Shown here: in pieces, positions 43,548-53,244 of the stretch
Layout of the letters: each line of letters starts with the position of its first letter
Numbering within the stretch: position 1 is the first letter of the stretch
Source: Natronorubrum thiooxidans
GTDB lineage: Archaea; Halobacteriota; Halobacteria; Halobacteriales; Natrialbaceae
DNA length: 64,000 bases
Assembly (NCBI RefSeq): GCF_900156475.1
Contig: NZ_FTNR01000015.1
Coordinates: 46,766-110,765 of the forward strand
Reading direction: 5' to 3'
Notes under the pieces: model-generated
Seen by the model: the letters and a program-made list of their open reading frames with translations, nothing else
Databases searched by the model: none
Told to the model about the DNA's origin: nothing
Made by a program: the position numbers and the translations under genes

Positions 43548-44071
43548 CTACGTCTCTCGAACCACCACACAGCCGTTACTCCTATCCTCACCGTGAGGAC
43601 TCGGAGTTATCTTTTGGCGCATATTCTCCGCCCCGTTACAATCAGCGTTTGCTACCAACTCACACGACGAACAAACGTACAGGCCACGTTCGACCCGGTT
43701 TGACTTCGTGTCGTCGCCACAGTGCGAGCAGGTCTTCGAAGTGTCCCACTCGTTCTCCTTCAGTACCTCGACGCCACGTATCTCGCCTTTGTATTCGAGG
43801 TACTGGTAGATGCGGTCGAATGCCCACGAATGTAACTTCTTGTTCCCGGTCTTGCCCCAATCAGACTCACGCACATCTTCAGGCCAACTCACCGCGAGCC
43901 TGCCAACACCGCGTTCGACACATTCAATGATGATGGCGTCCGTGAGAACGTGGTAGAACTGTGTTCAGCTCTCAATTCGCGTATGAGCCTGTAGTTTCGC
44001 CAGTCACTGGTTTTGTTCAAGATTGATGCCGTGAATAATGCCTGTTGAGAACCATTGTATGACACGCTCAA
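43548..44071 (-). pseudogene. Truncated TnpB (IS200/IS605 family)
   Basis: The C-terminal part of TnpB is clear: KLHSWAFDRIYQYLEYKGEI, then the zinc finger CSHCG...CSSCELVANADCNGAENMRQK with the last catalytic Asp (NADCNGAEN). Upstream, IIIECVERGVGRLAV is in the same frame, but the part before it (ILNKTSDWRNYRLIRELRAEH) is in another frame, and the N-terminal half with the first catalytic Asp is missing. Not functional as a nuclease. Confidence 0.8.
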
Positions 44072-44149
44072 TCGGACAATATCGGGACTCCGAGACCCAG
44101 AACGTTCGAGACACCCATCTCGAACCGCTGTGGTGTCTCGGTTACAAAA

Positions 44150-44349
44150 TAACTCCGAGTCCCCTGCCAGGGATAGGAGTAACGGCGGTGTGGCCCTGCC
44201 AGTAGCCCTGTCATGTAGACCGGGTTACAAACCAGCAAATATCCCAACCCAGCGGTGCGGTGCCGTGGGAAGCCGCGCTGTCGTCGGGCGTAGCCCGACT
44301 GCTTGAGGGAACTCCGCTCCCTCTCCGTTTACGGCGCGGAGGAGGTCAC
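44150..44349 (+). pseudogene. 3' remnant of a second TnpB element in opposite orientation
   Basis: The plus-strand frame has a TnpB C-terminal tail (NNSESPARDRSNGG...NIPTQ) followed by the IS605-type right end (44217-44349). That end matches the complement of 43331-43441. Only the last 200 bp of the copy remain, giving a tail-out inverted arrangement around 0.9 kb. Confidence 0.65.
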
Positions 44350-44443
44350 GAGGTGCGCTGCTGATCCCTACCAGAACTAGACACCCCCAGAAGATACAAG
44401 TCATGAACTAACGCACATACAAATCATCACCCGGTGAGATACT

Positions 44444-47206
44444 GTGGGAAAAGGTATTGATCGACTGGTAGATAAACAGACAGGACAGCATGTCAGTCCC
44501 GGAGAGAGTTTCCAGGAGATATTTCTCTCGAAATACCCGACGAGTCAGTGGCCGTCATTCATTGATGAGATCGCGATCGATTTGAGTGCAGATATCCGGA
44601 TTGGCGACACTGAGCTCAGCCAGTACAACTTTCCGCGGGAGGCCGGTCCATTCTACCGACAGGGGATGATTGCGGCGGCTGGAAGCAACGGCGACATTGA
44701 GAGCGTACTTGACAAGACGGTCGATGCGGCGGACCTTGGGACGATTGTCTACCAGCTCAATCAGTTGAGCTACCAGATTGAGCAATCCGACACGGGCTTG
44801 GAAAACGTCCAGCATGCCATAGAGGCAGTCATCGAAAAACTCCTTACAAAAGAGACAGGGGTTGATCTCTCTTCACAACACCACCGTGATACTGGTACCA
44901 TTGCTGACATTGTGATGGACTTGTTTTCTCATAATGAGGTTGCACGGCATGCAGAGACGCTTGTTGATGAGTTCGAAGATAGCCTCGGCCAAGGGTTGCT
45001 CGCACGCCTTGATGAACCTCAGATGATGATGCCGTTGTGGGATCACCAGCTCGACGCACTGCAAGCGTGGCGCGACGCCGATTATCGGGGCTACGCAGAT
45101 ATGGCGACTGCGACTGGTAAGACCGTCCTAGGGTTAGCAGCAATCGCACTTCGTTATGGCAGTCTCCATCCATATGATGACCTGTCTGGACGGACTGGGT
45201 CACGATCCCATGACCGCATCCTCATCGTTGCACACAGTGATCTCATTCTTGAGCAGTGGCGCCGTGAGTTCGATAGTCACCTCAACATTCCCGAAGAGCG
45301 GACCCAAGGATCAGACACCATCGACCTCTCGTGGGGAGAAATTCATTTTCGGACCCCACAGAGCCTGATCAACCAATCTCACTACCCGTACGATCTTGTT
45401 GTGCTGGATGAGGCTCATCATTACGCGACCGGCCGTGGGTGGGGAGATCTCCTTGACCACTTTGACGAGAATATTATTGCGCTGTCGGGATCGGTCGATG
45501 ACAGAGGCTCGGATAGTGATGTGCTCCAAGACCGGTTGGAGAACAAAGTAGGTCGTCGAATCAAGCGGTACGACATTGAGTCCGCTCAGGAAGACGGTAT
45601 CATTCCAGCCTTCGACTGGGAGGTGCGGTACGCACAGTTTGAGCATGATGAGGATTTCGTTACACTCTCACAGTCGGTTGACGAACACTTCGATGCATTC
45701 AAAAAACAAGTTGCTGCCAACGAAATCGATACCGAACGCCGCTTGCAGACATTCGATGACGTTCGTACGTTCTCTCACACAACTGCGGGTAAGGAATTGA
45801 AGCGATCAGACGAGGATTTCCGAGCGTTTTCTACAGCACTATTCTCACGACGAATGAAGCGGTGGAATTTATCACCACAGTTTGATGTGATGGTAGAGGT
45901 CGTCGCCGACCACACCAACGACCACGTTGTCGTCCTCGTTGACAGCAACGCACAGGTAGAAGCGCTCACCGATCGTCTCCGTGACGAGCTATCGATCACA
46001 ACCGTACAGGCTGCAACAAGCGACCAGCCGCGGGCGACGCTCCGTGACCGGCTCGACGAATTCAACGATGCCGAATCCGGTGGTGTCGTAGTTGGCACCG
46101 GTGACCTGCTCGGTGAAGGAGTCGATATCCCGCAGGCAAATGTCGCAGTTAATATGGCGACTGGTGGTGTGAACGCCCAACTCGTCCAACGTATCGGCCG
46201 CGTCCTTCGGAACCCTATGGGTGACAAGCACGCTCACTTCTATAATGTTCTTGGCGTCCCTGATGCGAACGCTGCCATTCCCAGCCAGGACGGTCGTCGA
46301 CTGATCGAACACGCTGGCGAGTTCTGTGCGCTTGGCGCGCGGTTCAACAATCTTCCTGGCTTTGCAACCGCATCAGATCTGGATAACGGCGTCCTCTCAG
46401 AGTTACTCGCTGCAGGAGCTGATTCAATCAATGAGCTCCAAAAAAACGGCGTTTATGACCTACCTGATGATCGCGCTGAAGCCGAGCATCTGCAAGGCCT
46501 GCTCGATACTGTTTGGGAGGTCAATTCCAATGAGATCCAAACAGTATTGGGCGAGTGGAGTGAGTACACCTGGTACGAGAGCGCCCAGTCTAAGCAGGGT
46601 CCCGTCAGCGACAAACCGACAAAAACAACTGAAGTAACCGTCACCGCACCTGACGACCGTGTACTTGTGGACGCTGCCCTCTCGGTATCAACAGAAAGTG
46701 ATGCGGACGTGACCGTTGCTGACACCGATGAGCAGCCGTGGTGCGTGACAGCCCCACACGGAACAGTGCTTGCGATTACGGCTACGCATCCGGACTTTGC
46801 GTCCGAGAACCAGCGTTTTACTGTCGGGAAAACGGAAACATCACCCGAGCTGATACTGACACCACGCGCCACCCCCGATGGAGTCACAATCGTCGCGGCT
46901 AACCATGATGATCGCGATCGGTGTGTTCTCAACGTCGTTGATGGCGATGCATCACCAGTTGGGGGAGCAGCTATCAGTGTCACAAGCACCGAAACCGCCG
47001 GGTTCTTTAGGACGCAGTCGGATGGACGAGTAACGATTTCACGAGCCCAATTCGACGATCCCGTCCGTATTGCAGTCAGGCACGTTGATGTAGGCATCAG
47101 AGTTGCCAATCTGGCACTGCCGACACACTCTGACCTGCAGATCACTCTCCCAGACGAACGATACAAATCACGAGATCATAGAGATCACATATCTAACAAG
47201 GGTTGA
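44444..47206 (+). CDS. SF2 DEAD/DEAH-box helicase with C-terminal beta-sandwich repeats
   Basis: 920 aa from GTG 44444, preceded by GGTGAG at SD spacing. A unique N-terminal region (about 1-195) precedes the helicase core: motif I ATATGKT (221-227), DEAH (322-325), SGS in place of SAT (348-350), GEGVDIPQ (557-564) and QRIGRVLRN (582-590). Residues about 728-905 form two carboxypeptidase-regulatory/Ig-like beta sandwiches (DGDASPVGGAAISVTST...TQSDGRVTIS), a domain also found in the next protein (DPDESPIGGAQVTLDN...TDSQGRCVLT). The shared domain and 14-bp spacing suggest one complex. The core resembles restriction-type SF2 translocases, but no nuclease domain is fused. I know no named defence system with this pair. 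Confidence 0.85.
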   Translation: MGKGIDRLVDKQTGQHVSPGESFQEIFLSKYPTSQWPSFIDEIAIDLSADIRIGDTELSQYNFPREAGPFYRQGMIAAAGSNGDIESVLDKTVDAADLGTIVYQLNQLSYQIEQSDTGLENVQHAIEAVIEKLLTKETGVDLSSQHHRDTGTIADIVMDLFSHNEVARHAETLVDEFEDSLGQGLLARLDEPQMMMPLWDHQLDALQAWRDADYRGYADMATATGKTVLGLAAIALRYGSLHPYDDLSGRTGSRSHDRILIVAHSDLILEQWRREFDSHLNIPEERTQGSDTIDLSWGEIHFRTPQSLINQSHYPYDLVVLDEAHHYATGRGWGDLLDHFDENIIALSGSVDDRGSDSDVLQDRLENKVGRRIKRYDIESAQEDGIIPAFDWEVRYAQFEHDEDFVTLSQSVDEHFDAFKKQVAANEIDTERRLQTFDDVRTFSHTTAGKELKRSDEDFRAFSTALFSRRMKRWNLSPQFDVMVEVVADHTNDHVVVLVDSNAQVEALTDRLRDELSITTVQAATSDQPRATLRDRLDEFNDAESGGVVVGTGDLLGEGVDIPQANVAVNMATGGVNAQLVQRIGRVLRNPMGDKHAHFYNVLGVPDANAAIPSQDGRRLIEHAGEFCALGARFNNLPGFATASDLDNGVLSELLAAGADSINELQKNGVYDLPDDRAEAEHLQGLLDTVWEVNSNEIQTVLGEWSEYTWYESAQSKQGPVSDKPTKTTEVTVTAPDDRVLVDAALSVSTESDADVTVADTDEQPWCVTAPHGTVLAITATHPDFASENQRFTVGKTETSPELILTPRATPDGVTIVAANHDDRDRCVLNVVDGDASPVGGAAISVTSTETAGFFRTQSDGRVTISRAQFDDPVRIAVRHVDVGIRVANLALPTHSDLQITLPDERYKSRDHRDHISNKG

Positions 47207-47220
47207 TATGAGGTACGATA

Positions 47221-50200
47221 ATGTCCGATAATACAGACCCTGACACAATTGCCTATCAAGCTCAAGGTCATATCGACACCACCCTCTTGACTAGTACAGG
47301 TACTGGCGGAATACTGAGCGTCGGCTACTTCAACAATGGCCCGCTCATTAATTATCTCAACCACGACGAGCACCTCCAGCACATTGTTACAAACCACACA
47401 AAAGGGGTTAAGATAGAATGGGATAGCGGGACCGAACTTATTTCGCCAGCAAGTAAATATCGGACCGCTGGGCTCGTCACTGACAAGCGCGTCCTCTTCA
47501 TTGTTGGTCAAAACAATGGCGATGAACTCTACGAGGTCCCTCTCACTCGCGTTGAGTTCGCTCACGCGATTACAGGCATTATCAAGAGCAAACTCATCGT
47601 CGTATGTCGTGACGTCACCTATTATATGTACACCCGAAAGGGTGACAACACCGAAGCAGTAGCAGAGTTTATCCAGACGGCCGCAGGGGATGCAACCAAT
47701 GCAACTGACAAATCTGAAACTAAAAAGAAAACAAAAGCTGAAACTGTGACCAAAGTAGACAACAACCCTTCGCGGCCCTTATCAGGAGTGTCGACTGACT
47801 CCACGCCCTTAGATGAAAATGCATCAGCATCTTCTAAGGTTGCCGACTCACCAATCAAAGCCGAGAATAAAACGGAAGAAACTGATGACACCAGCGATTC
47901 AGCACATAGAACCGAATCTGAGTCGGCAAGCGCTGATAATACCAGTACATCCTCGCTCTTTCCTGATGAAGTGCCGCCATTGCCACCAACTCACGCAGTC
48001 GCCTCCCTCGACGAGGATGCAGGCCAATATATCGATTCCGCACGCAGACATCTGCGTGATAAAAAAGAAACTGACGGTCAAACAGCCCTCATTCGGGCCC
48101 ACACTGATCTTTGTACCGCGCTTGATCATCTCCACTCTACAGACGGCGAGGCTATCGAGAAGATCAACTGCATCACTACGGAGCTTGAAAATGACCTTAC
48201 AGAAACTGTCCAGACAACTGAGACAGTCAAAAATCCATATGAGTGTAATCAACTTGAAAAAGAATTCGGCGAGGACAAGACGCCAGCTGACGAACCAAAA
48301 AAAGAAGAGAGCGGAACTATGAGAGACCCTGGGAGCACCTCGCAGTCGATCGAGATCTACGTCCAAGACCCGGATGAATCTCCAATTGGTGGGGCACAGG
48401 TGACTCTTGACAATACCCCGTTCCAGATAACGGGCAAAACCGACTCGCAAGGACGATGCGTATTGACGATGCCCAGCACGCCTGACGAAGGGACGACCAA
48501 ACTCTCAGTAGATCACCCCGACTTCGAGTCAACATCAGGACTAGTATCCATCAGACCTGGTCGAGTTTACGACATCCGGCTGGAAACCGAAACCAGTGAA
48601 ACAGAGGATACACCTCCCTCGGAGCGTACGGACGCAGAATCGGTGACCGCCACAGCCGATGATACCCCTTCTCGTCCCAACTTGCTTTCAGAACTGAACC
48701 GATTAAACAACACCAGGTCTCGTGATGTTGACCGGCGACTGATGTTCACCGTTGGTGAATATCATCCTGATGATTATGTAGCCGAATTTGGCAGTTGGGA
48801 CGATGCACTATCCGCAGCTAACATCGGTGAAACAGTAGAGTCTAACTCCGGCTCGGAAGACCCTGACCCAGCAACGACGGACGATGACCCAGCAGCTGAA
48901 CAGGATCAAAATAAATCCTCGCAGTCTACGAAAAAGGAAGATCCACTGGAACAGGCGCTCCGCGAGGTGGGACTTGCTGAATGTGCTAATGAGAGTTCCC
49001 AGAAGAGTGGAAATCCAGATAACCAACGTCGGACGGAACTGATCGAAGAGTTGCAAGAACTCGACGAACGGTGGTCCAATATCAATCGAAAACTGTTGTA
49101 CTCGATAGGAGACAGCCATCCAGATGAGTATGAGGAGGAATTTGGGAGTCTCGATGCTGCACTGTCTGCGGCTGGCATCGGTGAGACTGCGGACTCCAAC
49201 TCCGAGACGAGAAGACCTGGTGCGGTAGCAGATGATGACTCGTCAGAAGACAAGAACCAAGCCACATCTATACAGTCCACGGAAGAAGAAAATGAACTGG
49301 AGCAGGCACATCGAGGAACGGGCCTGACTGACGATTCCCATGAGGAAGCTGATGAAAATGAAACTTCAGTCAACCGGCGTCAGACAGAACTAATTGAAGA
49401 ATTGCAAGAACTCGATGAGCGGTGGTCCGATATCGATCGAAAGCTGCTGTACTCGGTAGGTGACAACCATCCAGACGAGTACGAGGAAGAATTTGGGAGT
49501 CTCGATGCTGCATTGTCCGCATCTGGCATTAGTGAGACTGCAGACCGAGAGGCAGAAAGCTCTAACGAAACAACGACCGAAAGTGATTCACAAGAATCAT
49601 CAGGGACATTAAACAGTGACGAAATATCAATCCCAGAGGGGCGAGTGGACACGCTTAAAATCACTGTTCTCGAACTCGATGCAGATCCCGGGCGGCGTCG
49701 AGATGCTCGCCTACGAATTCAAACGGAGGATGGTGCCGAGGTCCCTCTCGATATATGGTCGACGCATGATATCAAAACCGATTGGGAAGTCGGTGAGACG
49801 TACACACTCGAGCAGTCCCGACACAAAGTTTGGGATACTGACTCGGGCCCACGCCACGAATTCAGTAGCACAAAAGACCTTCACGTCTCGCCAGTCAATG
49901 GCGAAAGTGCGAACAATAGACAGCAAACTGACTCCGGCGAACATTTCTCTAACACAAGCCAGGAACTTGTTGGAACGCCGAACCCAACTAAAGAGGACTA
50001 CATACAAGCAATAAAACGTGTTGCAGACACGAACGATCGGGTGGTGAAAGCAACCGATGTCAGGGATCGAAGCGTATATTCAGTACAGGAGATCTCCAAT
50101 GCATTTGGATCATGGCAGGCAGCTCTCGATGCAGCAGATGTCGATAACGAGACCCGACTTCTCCGCGAGCTCAACCGAGTTGCCGACGAATTAGGTCACC

Positions 50201-50460
50201 AGCCATCAACAATTGAAATGAACCGACATAGCCACGTAAGTGCAACGCTATACTCGAACTACTTTGGGTCATATACCGAAGCTGTCGAAAAAGCCTTTTC
50301 TGACACTAAAAGATCTCAGTTAGCAGACATCGGTTCCAAAAATACTGACGGTGATATTGACCCAGACAAATCTGGTGTGAAAGAAGACGAGAAGAAGGAA
50401 GATAAAAAAGACGATAACATTCTTGAAGACATAGTGAGCGAGTTCTCTGAGCTAGATTAA
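47221..50460 (+). CDS. 1079-aa protein: PH-like domain, beta sandwich, five HNA-like repeats, OB-like domain
   Basis: Domains by eye: PH/GRAM-like (about 15-155, with TDKRVLFIVG and YEVPLTRVEFA); acidic linker with a helical segment (about 265-335); carboxypeptidase-regulatory-like beta sandwich (about 374-455); HNA-like helical repeats at about 485-535, 603-655, 719-772, 925-973 and 979-1027, each with an FGS-W/L-x-A-L-x-A-A pattern; OB-fold-like segment (about 808-890). Repeats two and three are almost identical and separated by similar acidic spacers, a recent duplication. No nuclease motif was found. HNA repeats are known as DNA-binding modules, so this looks like a DNA-recognition scaffold for the helicase. 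It is AT-rich for a haloarchaeon. Confidence 0.75.
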   Translation: MSDNTDPDTIAYQAQGHIDTTLLTSTGTGGILSVGYFNNGPLINYLNHDEHLQHIVTNHTKGVKIEWDSGTELISPASKYRTAGLVTDKRVLFIVGQNNGDELYEVPLTRVEFAHAITGIIKSKLIVVCRDVTYYMYTRKGDNTEAVAEFIQTAAGDATNATDKSETKKKTKAETVTKVDNNPSRPLSGVSTDSTPLDENASASSKVADSPIKAENKTEETDDTSDSAHRTESESASADNTSTSSLFPDEVPPLPPTHAVASLDEDAGQYIDSARRHLRDKKETDGQTALIRAHTDLCTALDHLHSTDGEAIEKINCITTELENDLTETVQTTETVKNPYECNQLEKEFGEDKTPADEPKKEESGTMRDPGSTSQSIEIYVQDPDESPIGGAQVTLDNTPFQITGKTDSQGRCVLTMPSTPDEGTTKLSVDHPDFESTSGLVSIRPGRVYDIRLETETSETEDTPPSERTDAESVTATADDTPSRPNLLSELNRLNNTRSRDVDRRLMFTVGEYHPDDYVAEFGSWDDALSAANIGETVESNSGSEDPDPATTDDDPAAEQDQNKSSQSTKKEDPLEQALREVGLAECANESSQKSGNPDNQRRTELIEELQELDERWSNINRKLLYSIGDSHPDEYEEEFGSLDAALSAAGIGETADSNSETRRPGAVADDDSSEDKNQATSIQSTEEENELEQAHRGTGLTDDSHEEADENETSVNRRQTELIEELQELDERWSDIDRKLLYSVGDNHPDEYEEEFGSLDAALSASGISETADREAESSNETTTESDSQESSGTLNSDEISIPEGRVDTLKITVLELDADPGRRRDARLRIQTEDGAEVPLDIWSTHDIKTDWEVGETYTLEQSRHKVWDTDSGPRHEFSSTKDLHVSPVNGESANNRQQTDSGEHFSNTSQELVGTPNPTKEDYIQAIKRVADTNDRVVKATDVRDRSVYSVQEISNAFGSWQAALDAADVDNETRLLRELNRVADELGHQPSTIEMNRHSHVSATLYSNYFGSYTEAVEKAFSDTKRSQLADIGSKNTDGDIDPDKSGVKEDEKKEDKKDDNILEDIVSEFSELD

Positions 50461-50513
50461 TATTAAATAGTTGTTATGAATGTGCTGATATCGACACAAC
50501 GAGTTAGTGCTGT

Positions 50514-50978
50514 TTAGGCGCCTTCTTCGAAATCCGCCATAATCTCTGCGAGAAGAGTTTGTCGGCTTTCGTTGTCCTCTTGATCATCCCAGTCTTGAAT
50601 ATAATTTAGAACAGCATTTGTCGGATTTCCTTTTATATCGCCGAATTCTGCCTCAAGGATATCTGCACCGCCAGCTGCATACATTGTAAGCGTTTTTAAT
50701 TGAAGCTCAGGGTTGATTAGCGCTTCAGAATCATTATGATGTTGATAGGCGATCGCTGCGGCAACAGCGCGATAGAGATCTTTATTTGAAAAGTGCATCC
50801 ATAGCATCTCACTATCACCCTTGTAATTTTGTGTCTCACATCGATCCTTTGCATATCCGACACAGGCAGAGAACACAAAGAAATCAACGTAGCTATTGAA
50901 TACGTTGTGCTCGTCAACCATTTGATCGTAGATTTCAGTTTGCTTGTATGGACGTCGGACTGTTGCGCTTGAGCTCAT
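50514..50978 (-). CDS. 154-aa protein coupled to DndD-like gene (dnd-associated-4-like?)
   Basis: 154 aa from ATG 50978, which lies one base beyond the stop of the DndD-like gene; the longer frame to 51083 overlaps that gene. An N-terminal patch of positive charge (TVRRPYKQTE) precedes YDQMVDEHNVFNSYVDFFVFSACVGYAKDR, helical with a conserved Gly-Tyr, and an acidic tail. The start resembles what I recall of the dnd system-associated protein 4 family, but that is not certain. Position makes it a small partner of the SMC-like ATPase. Confidence 0.65.
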   Translation of the reverse strand: MSSSATVRRPYKQTEIYDQMVDEHNVFNSYVDFFVFSACVGYAKDRCETQNYKGDSEMLWMHFSNKDLYRAVAAAIAYQHHNDSEALINPELQLKTLTMYAAGGADILEAEFGDIKGNPTNAVLNYIQDWDDQEDNESRQTLLAEIMADFEEGA

Positions 50979-50979
50979 A

Positions 50980-53022
50980 TTATTTTTCACCTGCTGGGAT
51001 TTCGCGAACTTTTTCGATACGAGATCGTGGATAAGAACCTTCCCCTGACCCGTCATCGTATTCGATCCTGTATTCCTCTCCAATGATATCTGTCATTTCT
51101 TCTTCCACGGGTCCCTCCCATTGTGAATCTGTCGCAAACACGACAACCTGATCTGCTAGCTGAGGAATAATTCGGCTGATTTCGCGACGGTGCTGCTTAT
51201 CTAATGCACCGAACGGAGAATCCATTACGATCGGATAAATACCACCAGAAAAGTACAGCTTTTCTGAATCTTTGTTATTCCGCTCTTTGGCAATAGAGAC
51301 AAGACTCCCAATAAAGGCTAAACTCGCAATTTGCCGTTCGCCTCGTGATTTATTCACCTCAACTTCATCTCCCCCGTACTTCTCACGAATCTTAAGTTCA
51401 AAATTATCCGTAATTTCCGCGACATAACTACTCTTCGTAGCGACTGTTTCGAAGGTTTCTTTCACGCGGTCATTCGACCAGGTTCGCACAGTATGTTGGA
51501 GTTCCTGGAACGAAGATTCGATATTACGTCGGGCGTGCTCGGTTGCTTTCATTCGCTTCCGGGCAAGAGTAGCTTCGGCAACCTCTTCTTTTGCCTCATC
51601 AATTTCTTCCTTCAATTCTTCAAGATCTTCTTCAAACAATTCCTTTTCATTTTCGTGTTGATCGATTTGTTCTTTAAGAGTAGCTCGCTTTTCAATTTTC
51701 TGTCGGCGACTTGATTCGAGTTCTTGAGGTGACTCGTCTGTTTCGGGATTATATCCTTCTGTTCCCGAAATCTGGGTGCTGAGTTCATCGATTTCTTCGT
51801 TTACGTTTTCAATCTTGTCTCGGATGTTCTTTCGTTGTTCGACTTTTTTCTGAACGGATTCAAAAAACTCTTCGCGGTCCTCTTGAATTAACCCAATACG
51901 GGTGATGAGTTGGATCGCAGCGTTATCAACTCCATCAGGGGTGTCATCGTTTTTGTATCCTGCAACTCGTTGGTAATATTCTGTATTCGGCTTGAGATCC
52001 CTGCCACAAATACAGGTCTGATCGTCTAAGAGATCGTTAACTAACTGATTATCAAGTTCAGATGGGATTTTCCCTTCCTCTCGGAGCCGGTCGATATCCT
52101 TCGCTGTCTCCTCAATAGCTCCCATAGCAAAGGGAAGATAACCTTTTGTGGAAATTTGAGACTGAATATCGTTGTTTATCTCTTCTTTTGTCGATAGTAA
52201 ATTTAATCTTTGTTCCTCGAGCTGTTCGCGGTGTTGCTGAAGTTCAGCAGTATCCCCAATTTTCTCAAGACGGTTATCGATCTCATCGATCTCTTGCTTG
52301 AGATTGTTCCGGAACTCTCTTTTGTCCTCTATTTTGACCTCGATATCCTCAATATCATCTCGGAGATCCTGTTTTTGTTGGATCAGTTCTTGGAGTTGAT
52401 CACTTCCGTATTTTTTAACTGTCTCCTCGAATCTACCCTCTACTTTCTTGAGGTGGTCGATCGATCGTTCCAGAACAGTGAGCCCCATTATGTTTTGAAT
52501 GGCACTCTTGATCTCACCCTGTTCGTTTGTACCGCTGAGACGATCGATGTATTCGCCGTCAAAAAGGAAAAGGTCACTAAGTCGTTGTGGGAGGATCTGC
52601 TCGACCCGGTTATTTGGGTTGCTAACCGACTCCATATGGCCGCTACTGGACTGTTCTTTGAGCGTAATACCTTCATCGACAGTATTTCCGTCAAAATCTC
52701 TTTCAGTCTGTTTTTCGAAGACCGCAAACCGCTCGAGTTCGAAATCGACGCTATCGTGTTCGAAATCGATTTCAATACGGACTTCTACCTCACCACCTGG
52801 GTCGGTTCCGGCCATCTTGCCCTGGTTGGGCAGCCGGTAAGGTTCATTTTCGAAAGCAGCATTTCCGAACAATCCCCACCGAAGTGCATCCAATAGGGTC
52901 GTTTTCCCAGATCCATTCTGACCATGGACGACAGTAACGTTGTGACTGGATTCTTGTGAGAAGGTTAGTTCTTCATCAACAAACGGACGAAAATTCTGGA
53001 GATAAAGACGTTTAAATCGCAT
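50980..53022 (-). CDS. DndD-like SMC/Rad50-type ATPase
   Basis: 680 aa. Walker A GQNGSGKT (34-41) follows MRFKRLYLQNFRPF. The segment LPQRLSDLFLFDGEYIDRL (about 144-162) matches the DndD hallmark FFFFDGE, and TCICGRDL (about 336-343) is a hook-like CxC at the middle of two coiled coils (200-290, 380-490). The end has signature KSRGERQIASLAFIGSL and Walker B YPIVMDSPFGALDKQHR. In Dnd systems DndD works with DndC and DndE in phosphorothioation; neither is present here. Instead it is coupled to a helicase and two small proteins, so the ATPase probably acts in DNA sensing rather than sulfur insertion. Confidence 0.85.
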   Translation of the reverse strand: MRFKRLYLQNFRPFVDEELTFSQESSHNVTVVHGQNGSGKTTLLDALRWGLFGNAAFENEPYRLPNQGKMAGTDPGGEVEVRIEIDFEHDSVDFELERFAVFEKQTERDFDGNTVDEGITLKEQSSSGHMESVSNPNNRVEQILPQRLSDLFLFDGEYIDRLSGTNEQGEIKSAIQNIMGLTVLERSIDHLKKVEGRFEETVKKYGSDQLQELIQQKQDLRDDIEDIEVKIEDKREFRNNLKQEIDEIDNRLEKIGDTAELQQHREQLEEQRLNLLSTKEEINNDIQSQISTKGYLPFAMGAIEETAKDIDRLREEGKIPSELDNQLVNDLLDDQTCICGRDLKPNTEYYQRVAGYKNDDTPDGVDNAAIQLITRIGLIQEDREEFFESVQKKVEQRKNIRDKIENVNEEIDELSTQISGTEGYNPETDESPQELESSRRQKIEKRATLKEQIDQHENEKELFEEDLEELKEEIDEAKEEVAEATLARKRMKATEHARRNIESSFQELQHTVRTWSNDRVKETFETVATKSSYVAEITDNFELKIREKYGGDEVEVNKSRGERQIASLAFIGSLVSIAKERNNKDSEKLYFSGGIYPIVMDSPFGALDKQHRREISRIIPQLADQVVVFATDSQWEGPVEEEMTDIIGEEYRIEYDDGSGEGSYPRSRIEKVREIPAGEK

Positions 53023-53025
53023 GGA

Positions 53026-53244
53026 TCAATCCGCTTTCTCTGATATATCCGCTTCAGTGATCTCCTCCTCAATGATTTTTTGGAGGTCTTGAATAATACT
53101 GGGTGGCCGTTGGTAATGTAGCTGGTTCATTTCTTCACGTAGTACACGGTCTTGAATTTTCTTGATAGCTTTATCGTCAATCTGCATCTCGGAATCAGCC
53201 ATTGTGCGAAGTATGTTGAGACCAGTGTATAATACTTTGGTCAC
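53026..53244 (-). CDS. 72-aa helical protein between helicase and DndD-like genes
   Basis: From a GTG that overlaps the helicase stop by one base (TAGTG); an internal ATG at 53202 would give 58 aa. The sequence is helical and charged (KAIKKIQDRVLREEMNQLHYQRPPSIIQDLQKIIEEEITEAD) with no motif. The stop is 3 bp before the DndD-like ATG, so the three genes must be co-translated. Probably a small subunit or adaptor. Confidence 0.65.
   Translation of the reverse strand: MTKVLYTGLNILRTMADSEMQIDDKAIKKIQDRVLREEMNQLHYQRPPSIIQDLQKIIEEEITEADISEKAD

Noticed and set aside
48720..49540. Near-identical direct repeats suggesting a CRISPR or satellite array
   Set aside because: They are protein-level HNA repeats inside one reading frame, not spaced non-coding repeats.
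52210..52896. 228-codon plus-strand hydrophobic frame
   Set aside because: Antisense shadow of the coiled-coil region of the DndD-like ATPase; Phe/Leu richness is the complement of Glu/Lys codons.
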